Assembly (NCBI RefSeq): GCF_022842375.1
Contig: NZ_JALHPR010000024.1
Coordinates: 1 to 64,000 of the forward strand
Direction of reading: 5' to 3'
Origin: Elioraea sp.
Lineage (GTDB): Bacteria; Pseudomonadota; Alphaproteobacteria; Acetobacterales; Acetobacteraceae
DNA length: 64,000 nucleotides
The notes under the pieces: model-generated
Databases searched by the model: none
What the model was told of the DNA's origin: nothing
Seen by the model: the letters and a program-made list of their open reading frames with translations, nothing else
Shown: in pieces, positions 17,420-25,828 of the stretch
How the letters are laid out: every line of letters begins with the position of its first letter
How positions within the stretch are numbered: the first letter of the stretch is position 1
Made by a program: the position numbers and the translations under genes

Positions 17420-19066
17420 CTACGCAGCGAGCGCCTGGATGCGCGCCGCGAGGTCCTTCATCGAGAAAGGCTTGGCGAGGAACTGCACCGCGCTGCCGGG
17501 CAGGTCGGCCAGCGCCTCGGTCTCGGCGTAGCCGGAGACGAGGATCACCGGCAGCGTCGGCAGGATTGCACGCACGGCGCGGACAAGCTGCGGCCCGTCC
17601 ATCCCGGGCATCGACACGTCGCTCACCATCACCGCAGGCGGCGCCTCGGCGGCGGCGAGCACGGCGAGTGCCGCCTCGCCGGAATCGGCCGCGAGCACGC
17701 GCCAGCCCGAGAGCTCGAGCCCACGTGTCGTCAGCCGCCGCACGGCCTCCTCGTCCTCGACCAGCAGCACGGTGCCGCGCACGGGCGGCCGCTCGGCCTG
17801 GTCTCTGCGAACAGGCTCTGCCGGCAGCGTCGCATCGGCGCTGCTGCGGCGCGGGATCGCCGGGCGCGACAGCGAATCCTGGGGCGGATCAGGCGCGAGC
17901 GCGCCCTCGTGGCGCGGCAGGTAGATGCGGAACGTCGTGCCTTCCCCCGGGCTGCTCTCGACCGCGATGAACCCGTCCGTCTGGCGAACGATTCCATACA
18001 CCATGGCGAGGCCGAGCCCCGTGCCACCCGTCTCGCGCTTGGTGGTGAAGAACGGCTCGAACAGCCTTCCCAGGTGCTCCGGCTTGATGCCCGTTCCCGT
18101 ATCGGCTACCTCGACCATCGCGTAGCGGCCAGGCGGGATCACCTCCTGGCCGCGCACGAGCGGGCGATAGAGCGTCACGGCGCCGGTTCGGATCGACAGC
18201 CGCCCACCCTGCGTCATCGCATCGCGGGCATTGAGGGCGAGGTTCACCACCACCTGGTCGAACTGCACCGGGTCGACGCGAACAAGGCTTCCCGGCTGGT
18301 CGAGGTCGAGCGCGATGGCGATGCGCTGGCCGAGCAGGCGGCGCAGCAGGCTCGCCACGTCCTCGATCGCGGCGTTGAGCGCGAGCACGCGCGGCTGCAG
18401 CGTCTGCTTGCGGCCGAAGGCGAGCAGCTGGCGCACCAGCGCAGCCCCCCGCTCGGCGCTGCGGCGGATGTGCACGAGGTCGCCACGCGTCGTCTCGTCC
18501 TGGTCCTGCCGGTCGAGGCTCATGTCGGCGGCAGCGATCACCGCCGTCAGCAGGTTGTTGAAGTCATGCGCGATGCCGCCGGCAAGCTGGCCGACGGCCT
18601 GCATCTTCTGTGTCTGCGCAAGCTGGGTCTCGAGCGCGCGGTGGCGGGTGATGTCGATCAGCCGAACGACCGCGCCACCGACCGTGCCGTCATCGTCGAC
18701 AAGCGGTGAGACCGAGACCATCGCGACCGTGACGCCTACGCCCTCCTCGCCCCCGCCGCGACCCAATCGAAGCTCGAGCCCCGTGCGGCCGACCGGCATG
18801 GCGGCGAGGCGCGCCAGCTCCGCCGCCAGCATCGCGCGATCCTCGGGGTGGACGAGCCCGTCGAGGCGATGGCCGGGCGAGGCCGCATCGGGATCGGCAC
18901 CGGCCAGGATGACGAGGGCCTCGTTCGCCGCGACGATCGCGCCCGACCGGTCGACGATGGCGATGCCGATCGCCGCCTCGTCGAACAGCCTGCGCCAGGC
19001 CACGCCATCGCCGGCGACGAGCGCGTCAAGCAAAGGCGACGGCGCGTAGGGCGTCTCAGCCACCAC
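17420..19066 (-). CDS. cckA: CckA-like hybrid histidine kinase, no membrane segments
   Basis: About 548 residues. A PAS domain (AAIGIAIVDRSGAIVAANEA) precedes the phosphoacceptor helix LAGGIAHDFNNLLTAV. The HATPase has N box VVNLALNARDAM, G1 ADTGTGI, F box FEPFFTTK and G2 GGTGLGLAMVYGI. A C-terminal receiver follows (VLLVEDEEAV, phospho-Asp in VMVSDVSMPGMDG, Lys in LAKPFS). HDFNN plus a receiver is typical of CckA, which phosphorylates CtrA through ChpT. Caulobacter CckA has two TM helices and more than one PAS; this one has neither TM segments nor a second PAS. The start is a GTG overlapping the flhB stop (19066, 19063 or 19075). Confidence 0.85.
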   Translation of the reverse strand: MVAETPYAPSPLLDALVAGDGVAWRRLFDEAAIGIAIVDRSGAIVAANEALVILAGADPDAASPGHRLDGLVHPEDRAMLAAELARLAAMPVGRTGLELRLGRGGGEEGVGVTVAMVSVSPLVDDDGTVGGAVVRLIDITRHRALETQLAQTQKMQAVGQLAGGIAHDFNNLLTAVIAAADMSLDRQDQDETTRGDLVHIRRSAERGAALVRQLLAFGRKQTLQPRVLALNAAIEDVASLLRRLLGQRIAIALDLDQPGSLVRVDPVQFDQVVVNLALNARDAMTQGGRLSIRTGAVTLYRPLVRGQEVIPPGRYAMVEVADTGTGIKPEHLGRLFEPFFTTKRETGGTGLGLAMVYGIVRQTDGFIAVESSPGEGTTFRIYLPRHEGALAPDPPQDSLSRPAIPRRSSADATLPAEPVRRDQAERPPVRGTVLLVEDEEAVRRLTTRGLELSGWRVLAADSGEAALAVLAAAEAPPAVMVSDVSMPGMDGPQLVRAVRAILPTLPVILVSGYAETEALADLPGSAVQFLAKPFSMKDLAARIQALAA

Positions 19067-20132
19067 CCGCTCCACCAGCACGGCGGCGCAGGCGCCACAC
19101 ATAGGCAATGATCTCTGCCACGGCCTGGTAATGCTCCTCCGGGATCTCGCGATCAAGGTCGACAGTATAGAGCGCGCGGGCCAGCGGCGGGTTGGCGATG
19201 ATGGGAACCTCGTGCTTTTCCGCCGCAGCCCTGATCCGTGCCGCCATGTGGTCGACACCCTTCGCGACGATGCGCGGCGCCCCCTGCCCGCCCGTCTCGT
19301 AGGCCAGCGCGACGGCATAGTGGGTCGGGTTCGTGATCACCACCTCGGCGGTGGGGACGGCCGACATCATCCTGTTGCGCGACCGTTCGATGCGGATGCG
19401 CTTCAACCGTGCGCGGATCTCGGGGTCACCCTCGGTCTGCTTCATTTCCTCGCGCAGATCCTCACGCGACATGCGAAGCCGCCGCTGGTGGTCATAGCGC
19501 ACCCAGACGAAGTCGAGCACGGCAATGGCGGTGAAGGCAGCGGCAAGTGCCGCGAGCAGCAGGAAGCTGTCTGCGAGCAGCGTCGCCATCAGCTGGCTCG
19601 TCTCCCACGTGATCGAGGGAACGAGCTGCCAGGTCATGCCGTCGAGCACCAGCCAGGACACGACGCAGAGTATCGCGAGCTTGGCGACGTTCTTCAGGAA
19701 CTCAACGATGTTCTGCGCCGAGACGAGGCGCTTCACGCCGGCGATCGGGCTCAGTCGCGAGAGTTTCGGTTCGATCAGGGTGGACGAGACCATTCCCCGC
19801 GTCTGCATGAGGGTCGTCAGCGGACCGAGCAGCATCGGCAGCGCCACGATCGCGAGCGTGGCGAGAGCGCCCCAGAGCAGCGTGTCCCAAATCACCGGCG
19901 AGAACGCGCCGTCGGTGAGTTGCGCCGGCTGTTCGATCAGCACCAACGCGCTCTCGACCAGCTTGTGCGCCGCTGGCGGGAGGATCAGCGCCATGCCGAT
20001 CAGCGCGCCGACCATGCCTGCCGCACCGGCAATTTCGCGCGAGACGGCAACCTGGCCTTCCTCGCGCGCCTTCTCGAGCCGCCGTTGTGTCGGGGCTTCC
20101 GTCTTTTCGCCCGGGCCCTCCTCGTCCGACAT
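19056..20132 (-). CDS. flhB: Flagellar type III export switch protein FlhB
   Basis: The 358-residue product starts MSDEEGPGEKTEAPTQRRLEKAREEGQVAVSREI, the conserved FlhB N-terminus, has four membrane helices, and carries the autocleavage motif NPTH (ITNPTHYAVALAY) in its cytoplasmic domain. It switches export from rod/hook to filament substrates. It lies 6 bp after fliR and overlaps the kinase gene. Confidence 0.97.
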   Translation of the reverse strand: MSDEEGPGEKTEAPTQRRLEKAREEGQVAVSREIAGAAGMVGALIGMALILPPAAHKLVESALVLIEQPAQLTDGAFSPVIWDTLLWGALATLAIVALPMLLGPLTTLMQTRGMVSSTLIEPKLSRLSPIAGVKRLVSAQNIVEFLKNVAKLAILCVVSWLVLDGMTWQLVPSITWETSQLMATLLADSFLLLAALAAAFTAIAVLDFVWVRYDHQRRLRMSREDLREEMKQTEGDPEIRARLKRIRIERSRNRMMSAVPTAEVVITNPTHYAVALAYETGGQGAPRIVAKGVDHMAARIRAAAEKHEVPIIANPPLARALYTVDLDREIPEEHYQAVAEIIAYVWRLRRRAGGAGGG

Positions 20133-20138
20133 CCCGGC

Positions 20139-20915
20139 TCAGAGCCCCGGCATGGAGGAGAAGAGCGCCCGCGCACCCTCGACCCAGGCGGCGAGCATGC
20201 TGCCGGCGAGCAGCGCCATCAGCGCGAGACCGCCGATGATCTGCACCGGCATCGCAACGAAATAGACCTGCATCTGCGGCACGATGCGCGACATCACGCC
20301 GAGCGCCAGCTGGAACACGATGCCAGCAAGCACGAAGGGCCCGGAGAGCTGGAAGGCAAGCCCAAAGGTCGCTGCGGCCATGCGCACGGCTGCGTCGGCT
20401 GCCGCCTCCGCTGGAAACGGGGCACCCGGCGGGATCACCCCGTAGGAGCCGACGAGGGCCGCGAGCGGCAGCGCATGCAGGCCCGTCGCGAACAAAAGCA
20501 CGATGGCACCGAGGCCGAGGAGGCGCGACAGCGCGGTTCCCGTGGCACCGAAGGCGGGATCGAACAGCACCGCCGAGGAGAGGCCAAGCAGGAAGCCGAT
20601 GAACTGTGCCGCAAGCGGGAGCACGAGCACGACCATCCGCGCAAGCCCGCCAAGCCAGAGCCCGACGAGGCATTCGGTGACGACGAGCAGAACCGCCCTC
20701 GCCGCATCCACCGGCGGCGGGGGCAACCCAGGCGAGACGATCGGCCAGACGACGGCAGAGAACGAGAGCGCGATGCCGGCCTTCACCGTCACCGGCACCT
20801 CGGCCTCGCCGAATGCAGGCAGCGCCATCACCGCAGCGCCGATGCGGCAGACCACGAGCAGGAACCCGAAGGTCCAGGCAGGCAGCAATGCGGGCAGGTC
20901 CGCGACCGCAAGCAT
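20139..20915 (-). CDS. fliR: Flagellar export gate protein FliR
   Basis: The 258-residue protein has about six hydrophobic helices. VCRIGAAVMALPAFGEAEVPVTVKAGIALSFSAVVWP is the conserved N-terminal part and LALMALLAGSMLAAW the last segment. It is in the standard fliQ-fliR-flhB order, 4 bp after fliQ. Confidence 0.95.
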   Translation of the reverse strand: MLAVADLPALLPAWTFGFLLVVCRIGAAVMALPAFGEAEVPVTVKAGIALSFSAVVWPIVSPGLPPPPVDAARAVLLVVTECLVGLWLGGLARMVVLVLPLAAQFIGFLLGLSSAVLFDPAFGATGTALSRLLGLGAIVLLFATGLHALPLAALVGSYGVIPPGAPFPAEAAADAAVRMAAATFGLAFQLSGPFVLAGIVFQLALGVMSRIVPQMQVYFVAMPVQIIGGLALMALLAGSMLAAWVEGARALFSSMPGL

Positions 20916-20919
20916 CAGC

Positions 20920-21198
20920 TCAGAAGCCGCCGCCGCCGACCGCGATCATGCGATCGAAGAGCCGTTCCGCGAACGTGCCGAGCGTGCCGCCGATGAACGG
21001 CGCCGTCAGGGCAGCGACAGCGGCGACCGCGATCACCTTCGGCACGAACACGAGCGAGGCTTCGTTGACCTGCGTCAGCGCCTGCAGCAGCGAGACGATG
21101 AGGCCGACGACGAGGGCGGCGATCATCAGCGGCGCGCTCGCGAGGATCGTCACCCACAAGCCCTCGCGCACCAGCGCGAGTACGTCCTGGTCGGTCAT
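20920..21198 (-). CDS. fliQ: Flagellar export gate protein FliQ
   Basis: From the ATG at 21198 (MTDQDVLALVREGLWV) the protein is 92 residues with two long helices, matching FliQ size; the track's 10-residue extension is unlikely. GGGGGTGGGG precedes the start. QALTQVNEASLVFVPKVIAV is the conserved FliQ core. Confidence 0.94.
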   Translation of the reverse strand: MTDQDVLALVREGLWVTILASAPLMIAALVVGLIVSLLQALTQVNEASLVFVPKVIAVAAVAALTAPFIGGTLGTFAERLFDRMIAVGGGGF

Positions 21199-21234
21199 CC
21201 CCACCCCCTTCTGGGCCAGAGATTGCAAGGAAGA

Positions 21235-21250
21235 GACGCCAAGCGGCGTC
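21235..21250 (-). terminator. Small hairpin between fliE and fliQ
   Basis: GACGCC-loop-GGCGTC gives a perfect 6-bp stem with a 4-nt loop directly after the fliE stop, followed on the minus strand by TCTTCCTTGC. It could act as a partial terminator or mRNA processing site inside the operon. Confidence 0.3.
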
Positions 21251-21578
21251 AGATCGGCATCCGCATCACGTCCTGGTAGGCCTGGATCACGCGGTCGCGG
21301 ATCGCGACCGTGGTCTGCAACGCAAGCTCGGCGCGCGCGACCGCGGTGACGACGGAGGTGATGTCGCCGCCGCCCGCGATCGCATCCATCGCGGCGCGGT
21401 CGCTCTGCCGCGCTGCGTCGACGGTCCCGGTGACCGCGCGCTCGAGCAGCGCGCCAAAGCCACTTGGGCCGCCTGCCCCCATGGCTGCACCGGCGGCAGC
21501 ACCCGCTGGCTCGCCCGGCTGGCCGAGCGCGGTTGCGGCATAGCGGGAGGCGGCGGTCGCGGCTGGAATGGAGGCCAT
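21249..21578 (-). CDS. fliE: Flagellar hook-basal body protein FliE
   Basis: The 109-residue protein has an Ala/Gly-rich N-terminal half and the FliE C-terminal signature AVARAELALQTTVAIRDRVIQAYQDVMRMPI. FliE links the MS ring to the rod. It is 11 bp downstream of flgC. Confidence 0.93.
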   Translation of the reverse strand: MASIPAATAASRYAATALGQPGEPAGAAAGAAMGAGGPSGFGALLERAVTGTVDAARQSDRAAMDAIAGGGDITSVVTAVARAELALQTTVAIRDRVIQAYQDVMRMPI

Positions 21579-21589
21579 GGTCAGGTCCC

Positions 21590-21997
21590 TCAGCGCAGGA
21601 GCTCGATCGCGCGGGTGAGCATCCCGCGCGTGACTTCGAGGACCGACAGGTTGGCGCTGTAGCCGCGCTGCGCCTCGCGCATGTCCATCATCTCGATGAA
21701 GCTGTTCACGTTCGGCACTTTCACGTAGCCGTTGTCGTCAGCTGCCGGGTGGCTGGGATCGAAGCGCGTGCCGAAGGCACTCTGGTCGCGGTCGACGCCC
21801 TTCACACGCACGGTCTCCGCACCGAGGGCGCGGTCGAGCCTGTTCTCGAACGCGACCGTCTTGCGGCGATATGGCTCGCCCCCCGGGCTGGTCGCCGTGG
21901 TGTCGCGGTTGGCCATGTTCTCGGCCACCACGCGCAGGCGCAGCGCCTGGGCATCCATGCCGCTCGCCGAGATCCTGAACGACTTGAAGAGGTCCAT
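21590..21997 (-). CDS. flgC: Flagellar rod protein FlgC
   Basis: From the ATG at 21997, preceded by GGAGG, the protein is 135 residues. MDLFKSFRISASGMDAQALRLRVVAENMANRDT is the rod/hook N-terminal motif and VPNVNSFIEMMDMREAQRGYSANLSVLEV the C-terminal one. The track ORF includes 84 shadow residues upstream. Confidence 0.95.
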   Translation of the reverse strand: MDLFKSFRISASGMDAQALRLRVVAENMANRDTTATSPGGEPYRRKTVAFENRLDRALGAETVRVKGVDRDQSAFGTRFDPSHPAADDNGYVKVPNVNSFIEMMDMREAQRGYSANLSVLEVTRGMLTRAIELLR

Positions 21998-22094
21998 CAC
22001 GTCCTCCGAAACAGCCGCGGGTCCTGGCGGCGCAGCGGCGCATTCTGCCGGGCAAACCTTTCCACCGCGTTGCGCCGGGCCAAGCAGCGGCGGG

Positions 22095-22487
22095 TCATCC
22101 GCCGCGGCCGAGCGCGATGCGGAAGAGGCCCAGGTACTTCCGGTAGAGGCCGGTGGCGAGTTCGTGGTGCATCTCCGTCTCGGCCACGCGTGCCACCTGG
22201 TCGTCCATCCGCACGGCGTTGCCGTCCTGCGTGCGCTCCGCGGCCTCACGTTCCGGCCTTATGGCCTGGGCGCCGGCGGCCGGAGTGATGTGGCGGGCGG
22301 AGGTCTGCACCATCGCGACGTTGCCGGTCGTTCGCGCCATCACCTTGGCGAACGCAGGCAGGTCGCGCGCGGCGTAGCCCGGCGTGTCGGCGTTGGCGAT
22401 GTTCTGGGCGAGCACCTGCTGGCGCTGGGCGAGCCAGCCGAGGCGCTGTTCCGCGAGTTTGAGGAGGCCGATCCTGCCGGGGTCCAT
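22095..22487 (-). CDS. flgB: Flagellar rod protein FlgB
   Basis: The 130-residue protein starts MDPGRIGLLKLAEQRLGWLAQRQQVLAQNIANADTPGY; the NIANADTPGY motif is universal in rod proteins. The start at 22487 has AAGGA 8 nt upstream; a GTG at 22508 is the alternative. It is the first gene of the minus-strand unit flgB-flgC-fliE-fliQ-fliR-flhB-cckA, with a CtrA-like box about 90 bp upstream. Confidence 0.93.
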   Translation of the reverse strand: MDPGRIGLLKLAEQRLGWLAQRQQVLAQNIANADTPGYAARDLPAFAKVMARTTGNVAMVQTSARHITPAAGAQAIRPEREAAERTQDGNAVRMDDQVARVAETEMHHELATGLYRKYLGLFRIALGRGG

Positions 22488-22574
22488 CGATCGATCCTTG
22501 AGCAGCACGCGCTGCGGTCACCTCTTCTGCGCCGGCAGGATGAACGGCGCGTTAACGGCGGCATGCATGCGTCC

Positions 22575-22589
22575 TTAATCCCTTGCTAA
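22575..22589. promoter_or_regulatory. CtrA-like box upstream of flgB
   Basis: TTAA-TCCCTTG-CTAA matches the CtrA consensus TTAA-N7-TTAA with one mismatch, roughly 90 bp upstream of flgB and 70 bp upstream of the divergent gene at 22658. A second TTAA (GTTAAC) lies 20 bp away. In Caulobacter CtrA drives early flagellar operons; here the match is by consensus only. Confidence 0.45.
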
Positions 22590-22657
22590 CCCGGCCATGG
22601 TGATGTTCGGCCTGCGCCGCCAGGACGGAGGTGCGAAGGCAGAGGCCGGCAGGACCA

Positions 22658-22960
22658 ATGGCCAGACTGGACAATGACGGACACGACGATGGCGACGATG
22701 CCGGGCCGAAGGATGCGGTCGAGGCGATCGCTGCCGCCGTGACGCAGCTGACCGAGACGCTCGTGCTCGCGCGCGTGCTCGTGCATGCGGGCATGGCGGT
22801 CGACCTTGGCGGGCTCGAGCGCGAGGTCGGCGATCTCTGCGCCGACGCCATTGCGCTGCCGCGCGCCGAAGGCCGCGACATGGCGACCCCGCTCGCCGAC
22901 CTGCTCGCCGAGATCGAGCTTCTCGAACGCGCGATGGAGGACCGCCCACCCACTCTGTGA
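22658..22960 (+). CDS. Small acidic protein of unknown function in flagellar cluster
   Basis: The 100-residue product starts MARLDNDGHDDGDDAGPKDAV and is acidic and predicted largely helical, with ends of codons strongly G/C as in neighbouring genes. I see no membrane segment and recognise no domain. It is divergent from flgB and 51 bp upstream of fliO, so it is probably coexpressed with the export-gate genes. Confidence 0.65.
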   Translation: MARLDNDGHDDGDDAGPKDAVEAIAAAVTQLTETLVLARVLVHAGMAVDLGGLEREVGDLCADAIALPRAEGRDMATPLADLLAEIELLERAMEDRPPTL

Positions 22961-23011
22961 GTTCCCCCTCACGTCCCACCATGCAGCACACGGCAGAAGG
23001 CCTGCGCACCC

Positions 23012-23299
23012 ATGGATACGCTTTCCTCCATTCCGCTCGCGATCGGCGCGCTGGCCGCGACGATCGGCGCGATCTTCCTGGTCGCGGCGATCGCGCGCCG
23101 TAGCGGCCTTGCCGCTGCCGCGCGGCCCGGCCGCAGGCTCGCGATCGTCGAGACCGTCTCCCTCGACCCGCGCAGGCGCCTCATTCTCGCCCGCTGCGAT
23201 GGCGGGGAGGCGCTGCTGCTCGTCGGCGGGGAAAGCGACCAGGTGGTCGGATGGATCACGCCACCGGCAACATCGACCAAGGCCGGGGTGACGCCATGA
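23012..23299 (+). CDS. fliO: Flagellar biosynthesis protein FliO
   Basis: The 95-residue product has one N-terminal membrane helix (IPLAIGALAATIGAIFLVAAIA) and a small cytoplasmic domain with LAIVETVSLDPRRRLILARCDGGEALLLVGG, the FliO/MopB core. Its TGA overlaps the ATG of fliP (ATGA). FliO assists assembly of the FliP/FliR gate. Confidence 0.88.
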   Translation: MDTLSSIPLAIGALAATIGAIFLVAAIARRSGLAAAARPGRRLAIVETVSLDPRRRLILARCDGGEALLLVGGESDQVVGWITPPATSTKAGVTP

Positions 23300-24027
23300 T
23301 CCGGGCGCTCGTCATCGCGCTCATCCTGCTCGTGCCCTCGGCAGCACTGGCACAGAGCGTCACGCTCGATCTCGGCGAGGCGACGGACGGCTCGGCAGCG
23401 ACCCGGCTGATCCAGCTCACCGCGCTGATCGCGCTGCTCTCGCTCGCACCGTCGCTGCTCGTGATGGTCACGTCGTTCGCACGCATCGTCATCGTTCTCA
23501 GCCTCCTCCGCAGCGCGCTCGGCACACAGGGGACGCCGCCCAATATCGTGCTGATCGGGCTGGCGCTGTTCCTCACCTTCTTCGTCATGCAACCGGCCTT
23601 CGAGGCTGCCTGGTTGCAGGGCATCCTGCCGATGACCGAGGGGCGCGTGGCCGAGCTCGAGGGCATGCGGCTTGCCGCGGAGCCGTTCCGACGGTTCATG
23701 CTCGCCAACCTCCGCGAAGCCGACCTGTCGCTGTTCCTCGACCTCGCACGCCTGCCCCTGCCCGAGACGGCGGATGCGACGCCGTGGCGCGCGCTGGTTC
23801 CCGCCTTCCTGGTGGGCGAGCTTCGTCGCGCCTTCGAGATCGGGTTCCTGCTGTTCATTCCGTTCCTGGTGATCGATCTCGTCGTCGCCTCCGTGCTGAT
23901 GAGCATGGGCATGATGATGCTGCCGCCCACCGTCGTGTCGCTGCCGTTCAAGCTGATCTTCTTCGTGCTGGTCGATGGCTGGCGCCTCATCTCCGGCTCC
24001 CTCGCGCAGGGGTTCGTCACAGGCTGA
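23296..24027 (+). CDS. fliP: Flagellar export gate protein FliP
   Basis: The 243-residue protein starts MIRALVIALILLVPSAALAQ, a cleavable signal as in other FliP proteins. MVTSFARIVIVLSLLRSALGTQGTPPN and DLVVASVLMSMGMMMLPPTVVSLPFKLIFFVLVDGW are the two family signatures. Start chosen from the 4-bp overlap with fliO. Confidence 0.97.
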   Translation: MIRALVIALILLVPSAALAQSVTLDLGEATDGSAATRLIQLTALIALLSLAPSLLVMVTSFARIVIVLSLLRSALGTQGTPPNIVLIGLALFLTFFVMQPAFEAAWLQGILPMTEGRVAELEGMRLAAEPFRRFMLANLREADLSLFLDLARLPLPETADATPWRALVPAFLVGELRRAFEIGFLLFIPFLVIDLVVASVLMSMGMMMLPPTVVSLPFKLIFFVLVDGWRLISGSLAQGFVTG

Positions 24028-24139
24028 CAGGCTGGAGTCCGGCCCGCTTCCGATCCGAACCGCTTCCGTGTCATGATTGCGCCGGATCGGCCGTGGCAGA
24101 AGGCGCGCGGCCGCCCATGACGTGGTTCGGGGGCGTGGC

Positions 24140-25474
24140 ATGCGGCGGTTGTTGCTCGGGCTGATCGTTCTGCTGCTGGCATCCGGCGGCGCATCCGCAG
24201 ACGAGGACTGGCGGAGGCTCTGCACGCTCGGCGGCGTGGCCGACCGTGATGGCCGCATCGCCATCGCGCCGCAGGCATCCGCAAGCACGATCTCCTCGGT
24301 GCTGCCCGATGGCGGCCTCGTTCCATTCAGCATCGAGCGACGCTTCGAAGCCGACCTCGCCTATTTCGCGCTCGTCGGCCGACTCGGCGACACACCGGGC
24401 CTTCACGGCAATCGCGTGCCGGCAGGCGCGCGCGAGGCCCCCGTGCTGCACGCGCGCGCGACCGAGGACAGCCAGCGCACGGAGCTCAGGATCAGGCTGC
24501 CGCGCGTCGAGACCTTCGCGCTCTGGCCGGCACATCGCGTCATCATCATGGTCTGCCGTCCGAACAGGGGCGCGATCGAGGCGGTGGGCGCAATCGACGT
24601 TCCGATCGCAGGATACGGCACCGCGGTCGTCGGTGCGCTCGCCCTCGTCGCGCTCGTGCTCATCGCCACCGCCGCGGTCCGCCGGCGCATGTCTCCGGGC
24701 CTCAGCGTCGCCCGCTCGCTCGACCCGCTCGTGATCGCGCAGGACGGCCTCGGCTATGGCTCGATCTCGCGGCTGCAGGTGTTCTTCTTCAGCCTGATCG
24801 TGTTCGGCCTTCTCACCTACATCGCATTGCGCACAGGTGTTGTCGCGGCAATCTCGGGCGATGTGCTGATCCTGATGGGCATCGCCGCCGTCGGCACGGC
24901 AGGGGCCGCGCTCGTCGGCAACACGGGGCCGGTGGCGACGCGCACTGCGGAGACGGAGCGCACGCCAGCGGACTCGGGATCGGGCTCGGGCTCGCTCGCA
25001 CCGGAGACGCGCATCTTCCTCGCCGCCACCGGCCTCGTGCCGCTCGACCGCGTGGCGCAATGGCGTGACCTGTTCGTGGCGCGCGGCGAGATCGACATCT
25101 TCCGCGTGCAGGCGGTGGTGTTCAGCATCTTCGTCGGCGGCACGCTGGTCATTTCGGGGCTCGAACAGCTTGCGGCCTACGAGATCCCACCAACGGTGCT
25201 CGGGCTGCTCGGCCTCAGCCAGGCCTCCTATGTCGGCGGCAAGATCGTGTTCCGGCGCCCGGGCGACATCGCCGAGCTCGACTCTGCCGCAGCCACCGCG
25301 CGCGCCGCCCTGGCTGCGATCGCCGCCGGTGACACCTCGGCTCCGATGCTCGACCAGGCACGGATCGCACTCGGGCAGTTGAGGAGGGCGCTCGCGCTGC
25401 TTCTGGAGGAGGCCGTGCCGCAGGCGCGGATGGAAGCCCTGATCGCCGCTGCCGCACGCCAAGGAAGGCAATGA
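24140..25474 (+). CDS. Membrane protein of unknown function with internal duplication
   Basis: From the ATG at 24140 ([20 protein letters not shown], a signal peptide) the product is 444 residues. A periplasmic domain of about 140 residues is followed by at least five membrane helices. The segments [24 protein letters not shown]...[19 protein letters not shown] and [23 protein letters not shown]...[18 protein letters not shown] look like two copies of one two-helix module. It is not a known flagellar gene; its stop overlaps the start of the YbjQ-like gene. Confidence 0.7.
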   Translation: MRRLLLGLIVLLLASGGASADEDWRRLCTLGGVADRDGRIAIAPQASASTISSVLPDGGLVPFSIERRFEADLAYFALVGRLGDTPGLHGNRVPAGAREAPVLHARATEDSQRTELRIRLPRVETFALWPAHRVIIMVCRPNRGAIEAVGAIDVPIAGYGTAVVGALALVALVLIATAAVRRRMSPGLSVARSLDPLVIAQDGLGYGSISRLQVFFFSLIVFGLLTYIALRTGVVAAISGDVLILMGIAAVGTAGAALVGNTGPVATRTAETERTPADSGSGSGSLAPETRIFLAATGLVPLDRVAQWRDLFVARGEIDIFRVQAVVFSIFVGGTLVISGLEQLAAYEIPPTVLGLLGLSQASYVGGKIVFRRPGDIAELDSAAATARAALAAIAAGDTSAPMLDQARIALGQLRRALALLLEEAVPQARMEALIAAAARQGRQ

Positions 25475-25824
25475 GTGAAGGGAACAGGCGCATGATCTTC
25501 ACCACGACCAACAGCGTCGCCGGGCGCGAGATCACCGGCTATCTCGGCATCGTCTTCGGTGACGCGATCGTCGGCGTGAACGTGTTCCGCGACCTCTTCG
25601 CCTCGATCCGCGACATCGTCGGCGGCCGCTCCGCCGCCTACGAGAAGGAGCTTGCCGCGGCCCGCCAGGCAGCGCTCGAAAGCCTGCTCGAGGAAGCCCG
25701 GCTGCTCGGCGCCGACGCCGTCGTCGGCGTCGACATCGACTATGCAACGGTCGGGCAGAACGGCAGCATGATGATGGTGACGACGACTGGGACGGCCGTG
25801 ACGCTCGGGCCTGCGACGGGCTGA
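25471..25824 (+). CDS. YbjQ/UPF0145-family protein
   Basis: The 117-residue product contains [52 protein letters not shown] and [13 protein letters not shown], the standard UPF0145/YbjQ pattern (homopentameric, suggested metal binding). The start overlaps the membrane-protein stop by 4 bp, so the two form an operon. Role unknown. Confidence 0.9.
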   Translation: MSEGNRRMIFTTTNSVAGREITGYLGIVFGDAIVGVNVFRDLFASIRDIVGGRSAAYEKELAAARQAALESLLEEARLLGADAVVGVDIDYATVGQNGSMMMVTTTGTAVTLGPATG

Positions 25825-25828
25825 ACCG

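Noticed and set aside
19131-20996. 621-codon plus-strand ORF opposite flhB and fliR
   Set aside because: Shadow of two certain flagellar genes; composition is His/Arg/Asp-rich.
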